Shown: one piece after another, positions 1-8,370 of the stretch
Layout: each line of letters begins with the position of its first letter
Numbering within the stretch: position 1 is the stretch's first letter
Position numbers and translations under genes: made by a program
Notes under the pieces: model-generated
Databases searched by the model: none
The model's input: the letters and a program-made list of their open reading frames with translations, nothing else
Told to the model about the DNA's origin: nothing
NCBI GenBank assembly: GCA_006538405.1
Contig: BJKQ01000063.1
Span: forward strand, 1-12,423
Direction of reading: 5' to 3'
Source: Hansfordia pulvinata
Taxonomy: Eukaryota; Ascomycota; Sordariomycetes; Xylariales
Length of the DNA stretch: 12,423 bases

Positions 1-70
1 CCCCCCCCCGCCGCCTGTTCTGTCCTGCCCCCCTCCCTCCTCCGCTTCCCCCGTTCCTCCTTTCCTGCGG

Positions 71-98
71 CTCTCCTTCTTCCGGGTGGGGGGGGCGC
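71..98. repeat. Island with C/T motif followed by G-run (GGG-T-G8)
   Basis: Positions 71-86 read CTCTCCTTCTTCCGGG, one of about seven occurrences of CTCTCCTTCTTCYGG in the window (703, 3613, 3739 in part, 4308, 6942, 8616). It runs into GGG at 84-86, a T, and eight Gs at 88-95. The same order, C/T motif then G-run, recurs at 3613 and 6942, so it looks like the edge of a repeated element. Function unknown. Confidence 0.7.
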
Positions 99-190
99 GT
101 CCTCTCCCCCCCCTCCGCTCCGGTTTCCCTCTCCCTCTTTTGCTCGCTCCGCCCGTCCCCGGCCCCCCGCTCCCTTCGCCTCTCTCTGGC

Positions 191-210
191 TCGGGTGGGG
201 TCCCCTCGCC
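191..210. repeat. GGGTGGGGTCCCC element
   Basis: GGGG at 197-200, T201 and CCCC at 202-205 form an odd-centred palindrome preceded by GGGT. The core GGGGTCCCC occurs six more times (2653, 2886, 4608, 6828, 8386, 10390). The fuller string with TCCCCTCGCC after it is also nearly matched at about 8206-8220. It could form a short GC hairpin in single-stranded DNA or RNA. Confidence 0.7.
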
Positions 211-306
211 CTCCCTCCTCCCTCCCCTCCCCTCCTCCTTTCCCGCTCGGTGCCGGTCCTTCCGGTTTCTTTTTCGTCGCCTCCTCTCTCCGCCTCCCTC
301 TCTTCC

Positions 307-350
307 GCGGGTGTGCGCCCGCCTCCCTCGTTTCTTTCCGCGGTGTGCGT
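307..350. repeat. GGTGTGCG pair with GC hairpin
   Basis: GCGGG at 307-311 pairs with CCCGC at 318-322 across a six-base loop. The 14-mer GGTGTGCGCCCGCC at 310-323 recurs exactly at 11178-11191. A shorter related copy, CCGCGGTGTGCG, lies at 338-349. The two neighbouring copies here share the lead-in TTCCGCGG, suggesting a local duplication of about 32 bp that has diverged. Confidence 0.6.
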
Positions 351-355
351 CTCCC

Positions 356-393
356 GCCCCGCCCCGCCCCCGCCCCCGCCCCCCGCCCCCCCC
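356..393. repeat. G(C)n array with lengthening C runs
   Basis: Six Gs at 356, 361, 366, 372, 378 and 385 are each followed by C runs of 4, 4, 5, 5, 6 and 8 bases. The - strand therefore has six consecutive G-runs of four or more separated by single Cs, a textbook G-quadruplex pattern; the + strand would be an i-motif pattern. A shorter array of the same kind lies at 8516-8531, and in both places a GGTTCC hexamer array follows directly. Confidence 0.8.
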
Positions 394-402
394 TTCGCTT
401 CC

Positions 403-444
403 GGTCCCGGTTCCGGTTCTGGTTCCGGTGCCGGTTCCGGCTCC
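403..444. repeat. GGTTCC hexamer tandem array, seven units
   Basis: Seven contiguous hexamers: GGTCCC, GGTTCC, GGTTCT, GGTTCC, GGTGCC, GGTTCC, GGCTCC. In frame they would read Gly-Ser-like dipeptides, but I regard this as a DNA repeat since there is no coding context. Related arrays are at 1504-1527 (GGTTCT type), 2698-2715 and 8541-8558. Confidence 0.85.
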
Positions 445-448
445 GCCC

Positions 449-528
449 GCCGCGCTTGCGGCTCCGGCTGCTCCGCCTCCTTGTGTGTCGGCTCCCTTCT
501 TCGGCGGGCTGCGCCCGCTCCCGCTCCG
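449..528. repeat. Two GC hairpins, GCGCTTGC loop element and a 23-mer dispersed repeat
   Basis: GCCGC at 449-453 pairs with GCGGC at 458-462 around a GCTT loop; this includes GCGCTTGC at 452-459. GCGGGC at 504-509 pairs with GCCCGC at 513-518 around TGC. The 23 bases at 506-528 recur exactly at 4321-4343, and the last 16 (513-528) also at 2722-2737. Stems can contain only G:C or G:T pairs because there is no A. Confidence 0.75.
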
Positions 529-539
529 CCCCCCCTCCT

Positions 540-1433
540 GCCTTTCGCCTCGCTCCCTTTCCGGCTCTCCGCTCTCCCGGCCGCCGCTCTCCGCCCGCTC
601 TCGCTCTCTTTCTGTTTCGCTTTCCCTTCTCTTTCCGGGCCTTTTTTCCTCTCCGTCTCCCGCCCCGCTCGGCCTCTCTCTTCTTTCCGCTTGGCTGGTG
701 CGCTCTCCTTCTTCCGCCGCCCTTTTCCCCTCCTCCGTTTCCCTTCGTTTCTCCCTCCCGTGGCCTTTCCCTCCTCGTGTCCGTTTCCTTCGTTTCCCTC
801 TTCGTGGTGCCTTCCGTCTGCCCTCTTTTCTGCCCCCTCCGTCTGCTCCTCCGCCTCCTCGCCCTCTTTTCCCCCTTCCCTGCTCCCCTCTCGTCTCTGC
901 CGGTTCCCCCCCCCGCCCTTTTGTCCTCTTCCCTGCTGCTTTTCTTCTTCGCCTCGCTTCTCTCCGCTTTCCTGCCCTTTGTGCTCTTTCTCGCGGCCCC
1001 TCTCCTCTTTCTCGCTCTTCCCTCTCTCCTCGCCTCTGCTCCGTCCCCCGGCGGTCTGTTCGTTTCTGCTCTCGCTCCTCTCCCGCCCTTCTCCTCTCGG
1101 TCCTCCCGGTCCTCTCCTCCCCCCGCTCTTTGTGCTTCCCCTTTCCTGTTCCCTTTCCCCTCCCCGTCCGCCTCCTCCCCTCCTCCCGCTGCCCTTCCTC
1201 TTCCTTCCTCCCTCCTTCCTTGCGCCGTCCTTCTCCCCGCCCCTCCCCCGGCCTCTTTCCTCTTCGCCCTTCCCCCTGCTCCTCCTCTTCCGTCTGTCGC
1301 TCCCGCTGCTCCCGCTCCTCCGTCCCCTCTCCCTCCCTTCCCCTCCTTCCTGGCTCCCCTGGTCCCTCCCTCTTGCCCCCTGTCCTCCTTCCCTCTTTCT
1401 TCCCCCTCTTCCTCTGCTTTTGTGTGGGCTTTC
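540..1433. other. C/T background tract, no gene
   Basis: A long, nearly pure pyrimidine stretch with isolated single Gs. The only recurring element I see is the motif CTCTCCTTCTTCCG at 703-716, preceded by GTGCG. No array, palindrome or coding signal is visible. Confidence 0.8.
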
Positions 1434-1464
1434 CTCGGCGCCGGGGGGCCGCGCTTGCTGCTCC
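1434..1464. repeat. Dispersed GC element, CTCGGCGCCGG...CGCGCTTGC type
   Basis: Positions 1434-1458 match 8428-8451 apart from one extra base and one substitution in the G-run after CTCGGCGCCGG; both end in CCGCGCTTGC. Related copies are at 3571, 6888, 9013 and 9111. Here the element leads straight into a TTCCCC array. The GGCGCC core is self-complementary. Confidence 0.75.
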
Positions 1465-1498
1465 TTCCCCTTCCCCTTCCCCTTCCCCTTCCCCTTCC
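1465..1498. repeat. (TTCCCC)5 tandem array
   Basis: Five full TTCCCC units plus TTCC. The - strand reads GGGGAA repeats, five G4 runs with AA spacers, which is a strong G-quadruplex pattern. The array sits inside a 30-bp repeat (1452-1481) found exactly at 10001-10030, where the array is shorter. It resembles a telomere-like G-rich hexamer in form, but it is internal and I know of no telomere with this unit. Confidence 0.88.
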
Positions 1499-1503
1499 GC
1501 GCC

Positions 1504-1527
1504 GGTTCTGGTTCTGGTTCTGGCTCT
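1504..1527. repeat. GGTTCT hexamer array, three units plus GGCTCT
   Basis: Three GGTTCT hexamers at 1504-1521, then GGCTCT at 1522-1527, followed by a C8 run. It is a T-bearing version of the GGTTCC arrays at 403, 2698 and 8541. As at 403 and 8541, it lies next to another C-rich repeat array. Confidence 0.82.
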
Positions 1528-1530
1528 GCC

Positions 1531-2640
1531 CCCCCCCGCCCGCTCTGCTCTTGTTGCCTCCTTCCGCCGCGCCTTCCCTCTTGCCTCCTTCCGGTTTGCC
1601 CCCCCTTTCCCCTTCCTGGTGCCTCCTGCTTCTCTTTCCCCCTCCTTTGCGCTCCCTTCTTTCTCCGTTCCTTCGCGCCCCTTCCCTTTTTCCCCTTCTC
1701 TTCTCCCTCTCTCTCGCCGTCTGCTCGTTGCTCTTTTCCCCCCTCCGCCGCTTGTCCCCTTGCTGCCTTCGCTCCGCGCTTGTCCCTTTTCCGTGCGGCG
1801 CTCGCCCTGTGGCCTCGCTTTGGCTTCTCTTCTCCTTGTTCCTCTCCCTGCGTCCTTCGTTCCGCCCCTCCTCGCCTTTCCCCTCTGGCTTCGTCTTCTC
1901 CGCTTTCGGCGTTCCCCGGCGTTTGCCTCTCTTCCCTCTGCCCTTCCGGTCTTCCCCCGTCCCCTCCTCCTGCCCCCTTCCCGTTCTCCCTGGCCCTCGC
2001 CCGCCTCCCCTCCTCTTCGCTTGTGTCGGTGCTCCCTCTTCTTTTCCTCGCCGTTTTCCCGCCTCCGCCCCTGCTTGCCGTCCTCCCTCGTCCGCCTTCC
2101 TCTTCTTTTCTCCCTTTCTTTGGCGCGTCGCGGTCGGGGCGGGCTCTCTTTCTTCTGGCCCTCCCCCTCCCCGCTCCCTTCCCTCCTCCCGGCCCCGCTC
2201 TCCGCCTTTCTCCCTCCCTCGCTCCGTTCCCTCCTCTCCCTTTCCCCGGTCTCCTCTTTCTCCCCTGTCTTTTTCCCCTCGCGTCTGCCTCTCTTTTCCG
2301 CCTTCTTGTTGCCCCCCCCCCTCCCCCTTTCGTCGCTGCCCCGCCTCCCTTTTCCTCCTCCTTTCCTTTCCTTCGGCCCTTGGCTGCGGCTCTCCTCTTT
2401 CCTTTCGTCCCTCTCTTTTTCTTTTCCTCTCCCTCGCGTCCTTCTCTGCGCCCTCTCTTCCTTCCTTCCTCCCTTTCGTTCCCCTCGCTTTCCGGGTTCC
2501 CGCCCTTTGCCCCTGTTTCGCCCCGGTTCCTTTTGCTTCGGCCTCGTCCCGTTTCTCCCTCTTTCCTTTTCTTTTTTTTTCTTTTCTCGCTCCGCCCCTC
2601 CGCGCTCCCCTCTCCCCTCCCCTCCTTTCTCTTCTTTCTT
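1531..2640. other. C/T background tract with one small G cluster, no gene
   Basis: Mostly pyrimidine with scattered Gs. One compact G-bearing cluster lies at 2121-2143 (TGGCGCGTCG then CGGTCGGGGCGGG). A T-rich run lies at 2566-2585 with nine consecutive Ts at 2572-2580. I see no other structure. Confidence 0.75.
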
Positions 2641-2740
2641 CGGCGGGCGGGGGGGGTCCCCTCCGTGTGTCCCCTCTCCGTGTGTCCCCTCTCCTTTGGT
2701 TCCGGTTCCGGTTCCGCCTCCGCCCGCTCCCGCTCCGCCC
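2641..2740. repeat. G8-TCCCC element, 15-bp tandem repeat, GGTTCC array
   Basis: Eight Gs at 2649-2656 lead to TCCCC. Then a 15-bp unit, CCCCTCTCCGTGTGT, is present complete at 2671-2685, shortened by two bases at 2658-2670, and begun again at 2686-2694. Three GGTTCC units follow at 2698-2715, then the 16-mer GCCCGCTCCCGCTCCG (2722-2737) shared with 513 and 4328. Confidence 0.78.
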
Positions 2741-2807
2741 TCCCTCTTCGTGCTGCCCGGTTCCCCCTGTCCGCTCCCCCGGTGCCTTCCCTCTTTGGCG
2801 CGGTTCC

Positions 2808-2900
2808 GCGCTTGCGCTCCCTTCCTGCGCGGGTGGGCGGCGCTTTCGCTTGCGCCGCCCTCCCTCCGCCTTTCGCCCCCCCGGCGGGGTCCCCCCCTCC
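2808..2900. repeat. 40-bp dispersed repeat, copy 1, with 9-bp GC hairpin
   Basis: Positions 2824-2863 are identical to 3668-3707. After a one-base indel, 13 more bases (2865-2877) match 3708-3720. Inside, GGGCGGCGC at 2835-2843 pairs perfectly with GCGCCGCCC at 2852-2860 around an eight-base loop TTTCGCTT; three more G:C pairs form beyond a T/T mismatch. GCGCTTGC occurs just upstream at 2808-2815, and GGGGTCCCC at 2886-2894 just downstream. Confidence 0.88.
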
Positions 2901-3570
2901 GCTCTCTCCGCCTCCCCCCCGCTGCGCCCCCCCTGCCCCTTCTCCCTCTCTGCCTCCTGTTCTTCCCTCCGGCGCCCCTGCCCTCCGGCTCCGTTCCTCT
3001 CCCGCCCTCTCCCGTTTCCCCGTCGTTCCCCTTCTTTTTGCGTCCTCGCCTCCCTTCCTCTTCTTCCTCCTTTCGCCCCCCGGCTCCTTGGCGGTCTGCT
3101 CCCCTCTCGTTTGTGTGTTCCCCGTCTTCCCTCTCCTGCTTCTTTTTTGCCCTCCCGCCTTCGGCCCTCCTCTTCTTTGCCTCCTCGCCCTCGTTTTTCT
3201 TTCCGCCCCTGTTCCCTCGGCTCCCCTTCCTCCTGCCGGTCCCTCCCTCCTCCCCTTCCCCGCTGGCTCTTCCGGTTGCCGGTCCCTCCCCCTCCTTTTC
3301 TCCTTGTTCCCTCCTCCTCTTTCCCCTCCCCTGCCGCCCTCTTCTCTCCTTCGTCCTCGCCCGGCGGCCCCGTTCCGGTTTGGTTCGCTCCCCTTCCCCC
3401 TCTCGCTTGCCGCGCCCCCCCGCTCTCTCTCCTTCTCCGTTCTTCGTTCTTTCCCCCTCGTTTGGTCGGTCCCCCTTTCTCCGGTGCGCTCGCTTCTCTC
3501 CTGCTCGCCTGCCTTCTCCTCTTCTGCCTCCGTCCCCCTGTCCCTTCCCTGTTTCCGGCGCCCTCGCGCC
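2901..3570. other. C/T background tract, no gene
   Basis: Pyrimidine-dominated with isolated Gs. GGTCCCTCCC occurs twice close together (about 3238 and 3282), each after CCG. I see no coding or structural signal beyond that. Confidence 0.75.
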
Positions 3571-3660
3571 CTCCGCGCCGGCGCGCTTGCTCTTTCTCCT
3601 TTTTGTGTGGCGCTCTCCTTCTTCTGGGCGGCGGGGGCGGGGCGGCGTCCCCCCCTCCCT
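3571..3660. repeat. 12-bp perfect GC palindrome plus GCGCTTGC, then G-rich cluster
   Basis: CGCGCCGGCGCG at 3574-3585 is a perfect palindrome, overlapping GCGCTTGC at 3583-3590. The 18 bases at 3571-3588 match 9111-9128 with one substitution. A copy of CTCTCCTTCTTCTGGG follows at 3613-3628 and runs into G-runs of 5 and 4 at 3633-3637 and 3639-3642, a possible + strand quadruplex. Confidence 0.78.
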
Positions 3661-3667
3661 CCCTGCG

Positions 3668-3752
3668 CCTGCGCGGGTGGGCGGCGCTTTCGCTTGCGCC
3701 GCCCTCCTCCGCCTTTCGCCTCCCCTCCCCCCGCCGGGTCTCCTTCTTCTGG
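3668..3752. repeat. 40-bp dispersed repeat, copy 2, with 9-bp GC hairpin
   Basis: Exact match of 3668-3707 to 2824-2863, 844 bp away. The stem GGGCGGCGC (3679-3687) and GCGCCGCCC (3696-3704) is conserved together with its loop. Downstream, TCTCCTTCTTCTGG at 3739-3752 is another copy of the C/T motif. Confidence 0.88.
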
Positions 3753-3844
3753 CTCCGCCGTCCCGCTCCCGCCCGTTCTCGCTCTTCCCTTCGCCCCTCC
3801 GCCTCCCCTCTCCCCGTTGCCCGCCTTCCCTTCCCCTCCCTCTT

Positions 3845-4195
3845 CTCCGGGCGCTCCCGGCGGCTGGGCGCGGGTTTCGCTCTCTCCCGCTTTCCCTTTT
3901 CGGGCGGCTCCCTTTCCCCGCCTTTCCTGTGTCCCCTGCCGGTGGGCCCCGCCCCCCCTTTTGTGCGCTCGCTTCTCTCGGTCTCCGTCCGCCTTCTCCC
4001 GCCCTTCCCGCCTCGGTTCTGCCTCCGGGCGCCCCTTCCCTCCTTTCTCTCCCTCGTGCGCTTCCCCCTTCCTCCTCGTCTCTCCTCCCCTTTTCTCCTT
4101 TTCGGCGTCTCTCTTCCCCGCCCTTTTCCTCTCCCCTCCCTTCGGGTTGGCCGCGCGGCGGGTGGCGCCCCTTGCGCCCTCTCCCCCTCCTCCTT
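3845..4195. other. Mixed C/T tract with scattered G clusters, no gene
   Basis: G-bearing clusters lie near 3847-3873 and 4143-4176 in a C/T background. The second contains GGCCGCGCGG and GGGTGGCGCC, which can fold locally on G:C pairs. No exact long repeat was found for either, so they may be diverged members of the island family. Confidence 0.5.
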
Positions 4196-4239
4196 TCGCC
4201 GCCTTTCGGCCTCTCCGCTTCGTGTGGCTCCCCTTCCTG

Positions 4240-4343
4240 CGCGCCGCGCTTGCTGCTCCGGCGGCTCCGCCTCCCCCGGGTGGGTCCCTCCCGCTCTCCT
4301 CGGCGGGCTCTCCTTCTTCTGGGCTGCGCCCGCTCCCGCTCCG
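4240..4343. repeat. Composite island: GCGCTTGC, GGGTGGG, C/T motif, 23-mer
   Basis: GCGCTTGC at 4246-4253 follows a GCGCGCC context. CCGGGTGGGTCCC lies at about 4276-4288, CTCTCCTTCTTCTGGG at 4308-4323, and the 23-mer shared with 506-528 at 4321-4343. Four repeat families therefore meet within about 100 bp, which suggests that islands grow by nesting or by joining of shorter elements. Confidence 0.75.
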
Positions 4344-4599
4344 TCCCCTCTCTTTTCGCCCTCCGCCCTCCTCTCGTCGCCCCTTCGCCTCCCTTCCTTC
4401 TTCTCCGTCTTCTCCTCCTCGCTTCGCCCTCCTCTCTCGCTTCCCCTCTCCCCTCTCCCTTTCCGTTCCTGCGCCTTCGGCCTGTGCCCTCCCTCCTCTC
4501 CCCGCCTTTCGCCTTCTCGCCCGCCCCGCCCGCTCCCTTCCCTTTCCTCCTTCCCCGCGCCGGTTTGCCTTCTCCTCCTTCTCCTCCCCTCCGCCCTCC
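4344..4599. other. C/T background tract, no gene
   Basis: Pyrimidine-rich with sparse Gs. I see nothing recurring here. Confidence 0.7.
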
Positions 4600-4800
4600 T
4601 CGTCGGGGGGGTCCCCCCCCTCCGCCGGTTCCCCCCTCCTTTCCCCCTTTTTTCGTCTGTGTCCCCTCCTTCGTTTTCGTCGCCGGCGCGTCTCCCCTCC
4701 CTGTCCCTCCGCCGGTCTCCCCGGTCTCCTTCCCCTTCCCTCGGGCGGCCCTTCTCTGTCGCGGCGGTCCGCGCCGCGCTTGCGCCCGCCTCCCTTTGTC
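4600..4800. repeat. G7-T-C8 palindrome and GCGCTTGC element
   Basis: Seven Gs at 4605-4611, T4612 and eight Cs at 4613-4620 form the longest GC palindrome of this type in the window. If the first C stands for a lost A, the palindrome becomes perfect and even-centred, with seven pairs on each side of TA. GCGCTTGC recurs at 4776-4783 inside CGCGCCGCGCTTGCGCCC. Confidence 0.68.
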
Positions 4801-4919
4801 CGTTCGGTTCGCTCCGCTTTCCGCCCGCCTTGCGGTTTCCTCCTTCCTTCCCCTTTCCTTCCCCCTTTTTTCTCCTCGTCTGTTTTCTCTTCCTCCGCTT
4901 TTCTCTGCGCCTCCCCTCG

Positions 4920-4995
4920 CGCTTCCGCTTCTTTTCTCCCTTTCGCTCGCGGCTCCGCTTCTGCTTTCGGCTTCTTTCTCGCTTCCGCTTCTTTT
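4920..4995. repeat. 15-mer direct repeat at 60-bp spacing
   Basis: GCTTCCGCTTCTTTT occurs at 4921-4935 and 4981-4995, exactly 60 bp apart, with related GGCTCCGCTTCTG between at about 4951. This looks like a diverged local tandem duplication rather than an array. Confidence 0.7.
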
Positions 4996-5049
4996 GCCGC
5001 TGTTTCTCCCGCTGCTTTTCTCGCCCGCTGCCCCTCTGCGTCGCTCTCC

Positions 5050-5168
5050 TCCCCCCCTCTGCGCCCGCCCCCTCTGCGCCGGCGCCGCCGGCGGCCCCGG
5101 CGGTCCCGGTCCCCGCCCCCTGCGCCGCCGGCCCCCCCTGCGCCCCCGGCCCCCCTGCGCCCCGCCTT
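5050..5168. repeat. C+G island with CCCCCTGCGCC units
   Basis: This is the most GC-pure part of the window, with very few Ts. CTGCGCC-type units recur at about 5058, 5074, 5120, 5138 and 5154, separated by CCCGGC- or CGCCGGCGG-type blocks. GGCGCCGCCGGCGGC near 5080-5095 can fold on itself. Base content differs sharply from the flanking C/T tracts. Confidence 0.65.
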
Positions 5169-6190
5169 CGCCTCTCCCTTTCCTTTCTTTTTCTTTCCCT
5201 TTGCCTTTCTTTCCCGTTGCTTCCGCCCTGCCGTCCCTTTTCTCTCCTTTCCTCTTCTTTGCGCGCCTCTGTCCGGCTTCTCGTCCTCCCTCTTCTTTCC
5301 TCCTTCTTTCTTTTGCTTCCCCCTTCCGTCTTCCTTTTTTCTCGCTCCTCTCTCCTCGTTTTCGTCTGCCGCTTTTTTCCGCCCCTGCTCCCTTCGCGTT
5401 TCTCCTGCCCTGCGCCCTGTTCTGCCTCCCCTCCGGTGCTCCCGGTTTCGCTCCCCTCCGCCTTTCTGTCTTTTTCGCCGCTTCTCTCGCCGCTTCTTCT
5501 CTCCGTGCTCCTGTTGCCGCCGCTTCCCCCCCTTTCGGGTCTTCCTGTGCCCCCCTCCTTTTCCCTCTTTCGCTCGTCTGCTTCGGCTTCCTTCCCTCTC
5601 CGCTGCCTCTTGGTTCGTCTCCGCTCCTTTCCGTTTCGGTGCTTCCCTTTGCGCTTTCGCCCCTTCTTTCCCTTTCCCTTTCGCTCTTTCCCTTTCCGTT
5701 TGGCCTCTTTCTTTCCCTTTCCCTTTCCTTTTCTCCGGTTCGTCCTTTGCCCCTGCCCTTCCCTCCTTGCTCCCTCTTTCCTCTCCCGCGTTCGCGCTCG
5801 CCTCCTTCTCTGCCGCCGGCTTCTTTGCTGCTGTTCCGTGTTCTTTCTCTCCTCCCCCGGTCTTTTCGCTTTCCGTGGTGCGCGCCCCCTCTTGCCCTCT
5901 CCTCGTCCCCTCTCTTTTCCCTTTCTCTCTGCCCCCCCCTCTGTTCCCCTCCCTCTTCCCCTCTCCCCCGCTCCGCGCCGCCCCCCCCCCTTCTCCTCCT
6001 CCCGCCTTCCTTTCGCCTCCCTTTCTTTCCTTCCTCTCCGGCCGGCCCCCTGTCCTTTTTCCTTCGTCGGCCCCCTCCGGCCGTTCCTCCTCCCCCGTCC
6101 TTTTTCCCCTCCCTTTTTTCTCCGCGCGTCCCCCGGCGCGGCCTTCCCCGCGCCCCCTTTCCTTTCCTTTGTCCCGGTCCCGCTCCCCTG
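5169..6190. other. C/T background tract with CCCTTT microsatellite, no gene
   Basis: Mostly pyrimidine. At 5661-5735 there are repeated TTTCCC units in three short blocks, interrupted by CGCT and CGTTTGGCC. A run of ten Cs lies at 5981-5990. A small G-bearing cluster sits near 6122-6152. No gene signal. Confidence 0.72.
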
Positions 6191-6216
6191 CCTGCGGTTT
6201 CGGTGGCCTCCTTCCC
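6191..6216. repeat. 26-bp dispersed repeat, copy 1
   Basis: Matches 8241-8266 at 24 of 26 positions, differing at 6194 (G against C) and 6208 (C against T). The shared core is CGGTTTCGGTGGC. A partial third copy, GTGGCCTCCTTCCC, lies at about 6287. Confidence 0.75.
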
Positions 6217-6814
6217 GCTCCTTCTCTCCTCGCGTCCCTTCTCTTTCCTCGCGCTTGTCCTGTCTCCGTGTCCCTTGTGGCCTCCTTCCCGGCTTTCTCC
6301 TTGCCGTTTTCCCTTCTCCTCCTTGTCTGTCTCCCCTGTCTCCGCCTCCTCCTGCCGCCCTCCCCCTTCTTCTTGCTCCCCCCTCCTCCTTCCCTTTCCC
6401 CCTGCGCCTGCGTCCGGCTCCTCCCTCCCTCTTCTCGGCCTCCCTTGTCCCCTCCCCCTGTTGCGGCCCGCCCGTTCCCTTCCCCCGCTCCCTCCCCTCC
6501 GCCTTGTCCTTTCGCCCCTCCGCTGTTCTCCTTTCCCTCCTCTCTCTTTTCGGGCCTCCGCCGTCTCCTCCCGCCCCTCGCCCCCCGCCCCCTCCTTCCC
6601 CCTCGTGGCCCTGCGCCCCTCCCTCCTCCGTCTTCCTTCCTCTTCTCTCCCTGGCTCCCTCCTTGCGTGTTCTGTTCCTGTCTGTGCGCCTTTCCTTTTT
6701 TTTTTTCCGCCGGCCGTCTCGCCCTCCTCTCTCCGCCCCCCGGCGTCCCTTCCCCCTCTCCCTCGCCCTTTCCCTCTTTGCTTCGCTTCCCTCCTCCCCC
6801 GCCTCTCCCGCGTC
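6217..6814. other. C/T background tract with T11 run, no gene
   Basis: Pyrimidine tract with scattered Gs. Eleven consecutive Ts at 6696-6706 are the longest homopolymer I found. No GC hairpin lies immediately before them, so I do not call a terminator. Confidence 0.72.
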
Positions 6815-6967
6815 CGCGCGGGGGGGTGGGGTCCCCCCCCCCTCGCCTCCTCGGTGCGCTGGCGTGGCCGCTTCTCTGTTTCCCCTCCTCGGCGCCGGCG
6901 CGCTTGCGGTGCCTCCGTCTCGCTTGCTGTGCCTCCGTCGCCTCTCCTTCTTCCGGGGGGTGGGCTC
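6815..6967. repeat. G-rich island with palindrome element and 20-bp tandem repeat
   Basis: GGGGGGGTGGGG runs into T and ten Cs (6833-6842). Positions 6876-6903 match 9001-9028 at 27 of 28 bases and contain the palindrome GCGCCGGCGC at 6892-6901. A 20-bp unit is then tandemly repeated at 6901-6920 and 6921-6940, differing at only two positions (8 and 20). CTCTCCTTCTTCCGGG follows at 6942-6957 and flows into G-runs. Confidence 0.85.
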
Positions 6968-7060
6968 CCCTCCGTCCTCTCCCCTCCCCCTCCCCTCCGC
7001 CCGGCTGCGCGGTTTCCCCTCTCCGTCCGCCCCCCCCGGTGGCTGCCCCTCGTTCTTTCC

Positions 7061-7092
7061 TCGGCCCCCGGCGCGCTTGCTGTTCCGTCGTC
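7061..7092. repeat. CGGCGCGCTTGC element with 18-mer shared with 8939
   Basis: GCGCTTGC at 7073-7080 is followed by TGTTCCGTCGTC. The 18 bases at 7075-7092 match 8939-8956 at 17 of 18 positions. The neighbouring 20-bp tandem (6901-6940) carries a related GCTTGCTGTGCC, so these belong to one family. Confidence 0.72.
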
Positions 7093-7099
7093 GCGCTTC

Positions 7100-8160
7100 C
7101 GCCCCCCGCCCGCTCGTCCCCCTCCCCTTTCGGTTCTTTTTTCTTTTGGCTTCTTTCTCCTCCTTTCTTTTTTCCCTCCCTCTCTTGCTCCTTCCCTTCT
7201 TTTTTCGCTTGGCCCCCTCCTCCCTTTCCTTCTTTTCTTCCCTGCGGGTCCTTCTCTCCCGGCGCTTTTCGTCTCTCTTCTCCCCCTCTTTTCTGCTTTG
7301 TTTCGTTCTTTCCTCCTCGCCTTTCTCTCTTCCTTTCCCGTCGCCTCCCCTTCTTTTCCTTGTCGCGTTTGGTTTTCTCCCTGCGCTCTTTTTTTTCCTT
7401 TCTCCCCTCTTTTTGTTGTCTTTCCCCTCCCTCCGCGTGTCTTTCCTTTCCTTTCCTTTGGTTCCCTCTTCTCGCGTTCCCCGTCCGCCTTTCTCCTCCC
7501 GTCGTTCTCTTTCTCCTCTGCGTCGTCCTCCCGTCCTTTGCTTTCTCCGTCCCGTTCCCCCCGGTTCTTCCGCTTCCGCTGTCCGTTTCCTTTTCTCCCC
7601 TGCTCCCTCCTTCTCTTTTTTCCGTGCTTCCGCTCCCGCTCGCCTCCTTTTCTTCCGTTGTCCCGTGTCTTCTTGGCTTGCCTCCGCTCCCCTCGCTCCC
7701 CCTCTCGGCTCCGGGTTTCCCTCTCTCGTTGCCGTTGCTCCCTCTTTCGTTGGCGCGTTTCCGCTTGGCTTCTTTGCTCCTTTTTCCGCCCTTTCTCCTT
7801 TCTCCCTCGCCTTGTCCGTTCCCTTTGCCGGTCCCCTTTCCTCTTTCCGCCCCGCGGCTCCTGTCTTCTTTCCCCTCGGCGCCCCTCTCTGCCTCTTTTC
7901 CTCTGCGCCCCGCTCCCCTCTTTCTTGTCCGCCCCCTCCCCCTCCTCCCTCCTCCTCCTGCCCTCGCCCTCGTCCTCTCTCTCTCTCTCTTTTTCCCTTT
8001 CCCCCCTCTCCTCTCCTCCTCTGCTTTCCCCTCCCCTCCTTCCCCGCTCTTCTCTCCGTTCTTCTTCTCTCCCCCTCCGCCCCTCGTCCTCCCTGTTCCT
8101 CGCTTCGCTCCCGTCCTGTGTTTCCTTCCCTTTCTTCCCTTGCCCCTTTGCCTTTGTCGC
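7100..8160. other. C/T background tract with (CT)8, no gene
   Basis: This is the longest island-free segment, T-richer than the window average. (CT)8 lies at 7975-7990 followed by TTTT, and TTTCC repeats at about 7443-7458. No palindromic GC element or dispersed repeat recognised. Confidence 0.75.
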
Positions 8161-8266
8161 GGCCCGCCTCCCTCCGGGGCCGCCTTCGGGTCTCCCCTCT
8201 CCTTCGGGTGGGTCCCCTCGCCCGCTCTCTTCCTCCCCCGCCTCCGGTTTCGGTGGCTTCCTTCCC
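8161..8266. repeat. GGGTGGGTCCCC element and 26-bp repeat copy 2
   Basis: CTCCTTCGGGTGGGTCCCCT at about 8199-8217 combines a C/T lead-in with the GGGT/CCCC core seen at 191 and 4276. The 26-bp repeat (8241-8266) matches 6191-6216 with two differences. Confidence 0.68.
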
Positions 8267-8370
8267 CTCCCTCTCCCCCGCCGCCTCCTGTTTCGCGTTC
8301 GGCGCTCCGCCCCCCTCTTCGCTTCCCCTTCGCTGTGCTTTCTTTCCTCCTCTTCCCCCGCCGGCCCCGG

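Noticed and set aside
403..444. Gly-Ser repeat protein
   Set aside because: The GGTTCC frame reads Gly-Ser, but the array is short, recurs in several non-coding islands, and has no start or coding context.
1465..1498. TTCCCC array as a telomere
   Set aside because: It is internal, short and interrupted, and I know of no telomere built on GGGGAA.
6691..6710. T11 run as intrinsic terminator
   Set aside because: No GC stem directly precedes it.
4921..6940. CRISPR-like array from the 60-bp spaced repeat and the 20-bp tandem
   Set aside because: Only two copies each, no regular repeat-spacer series, and no cas gene can be present in this alphabet.
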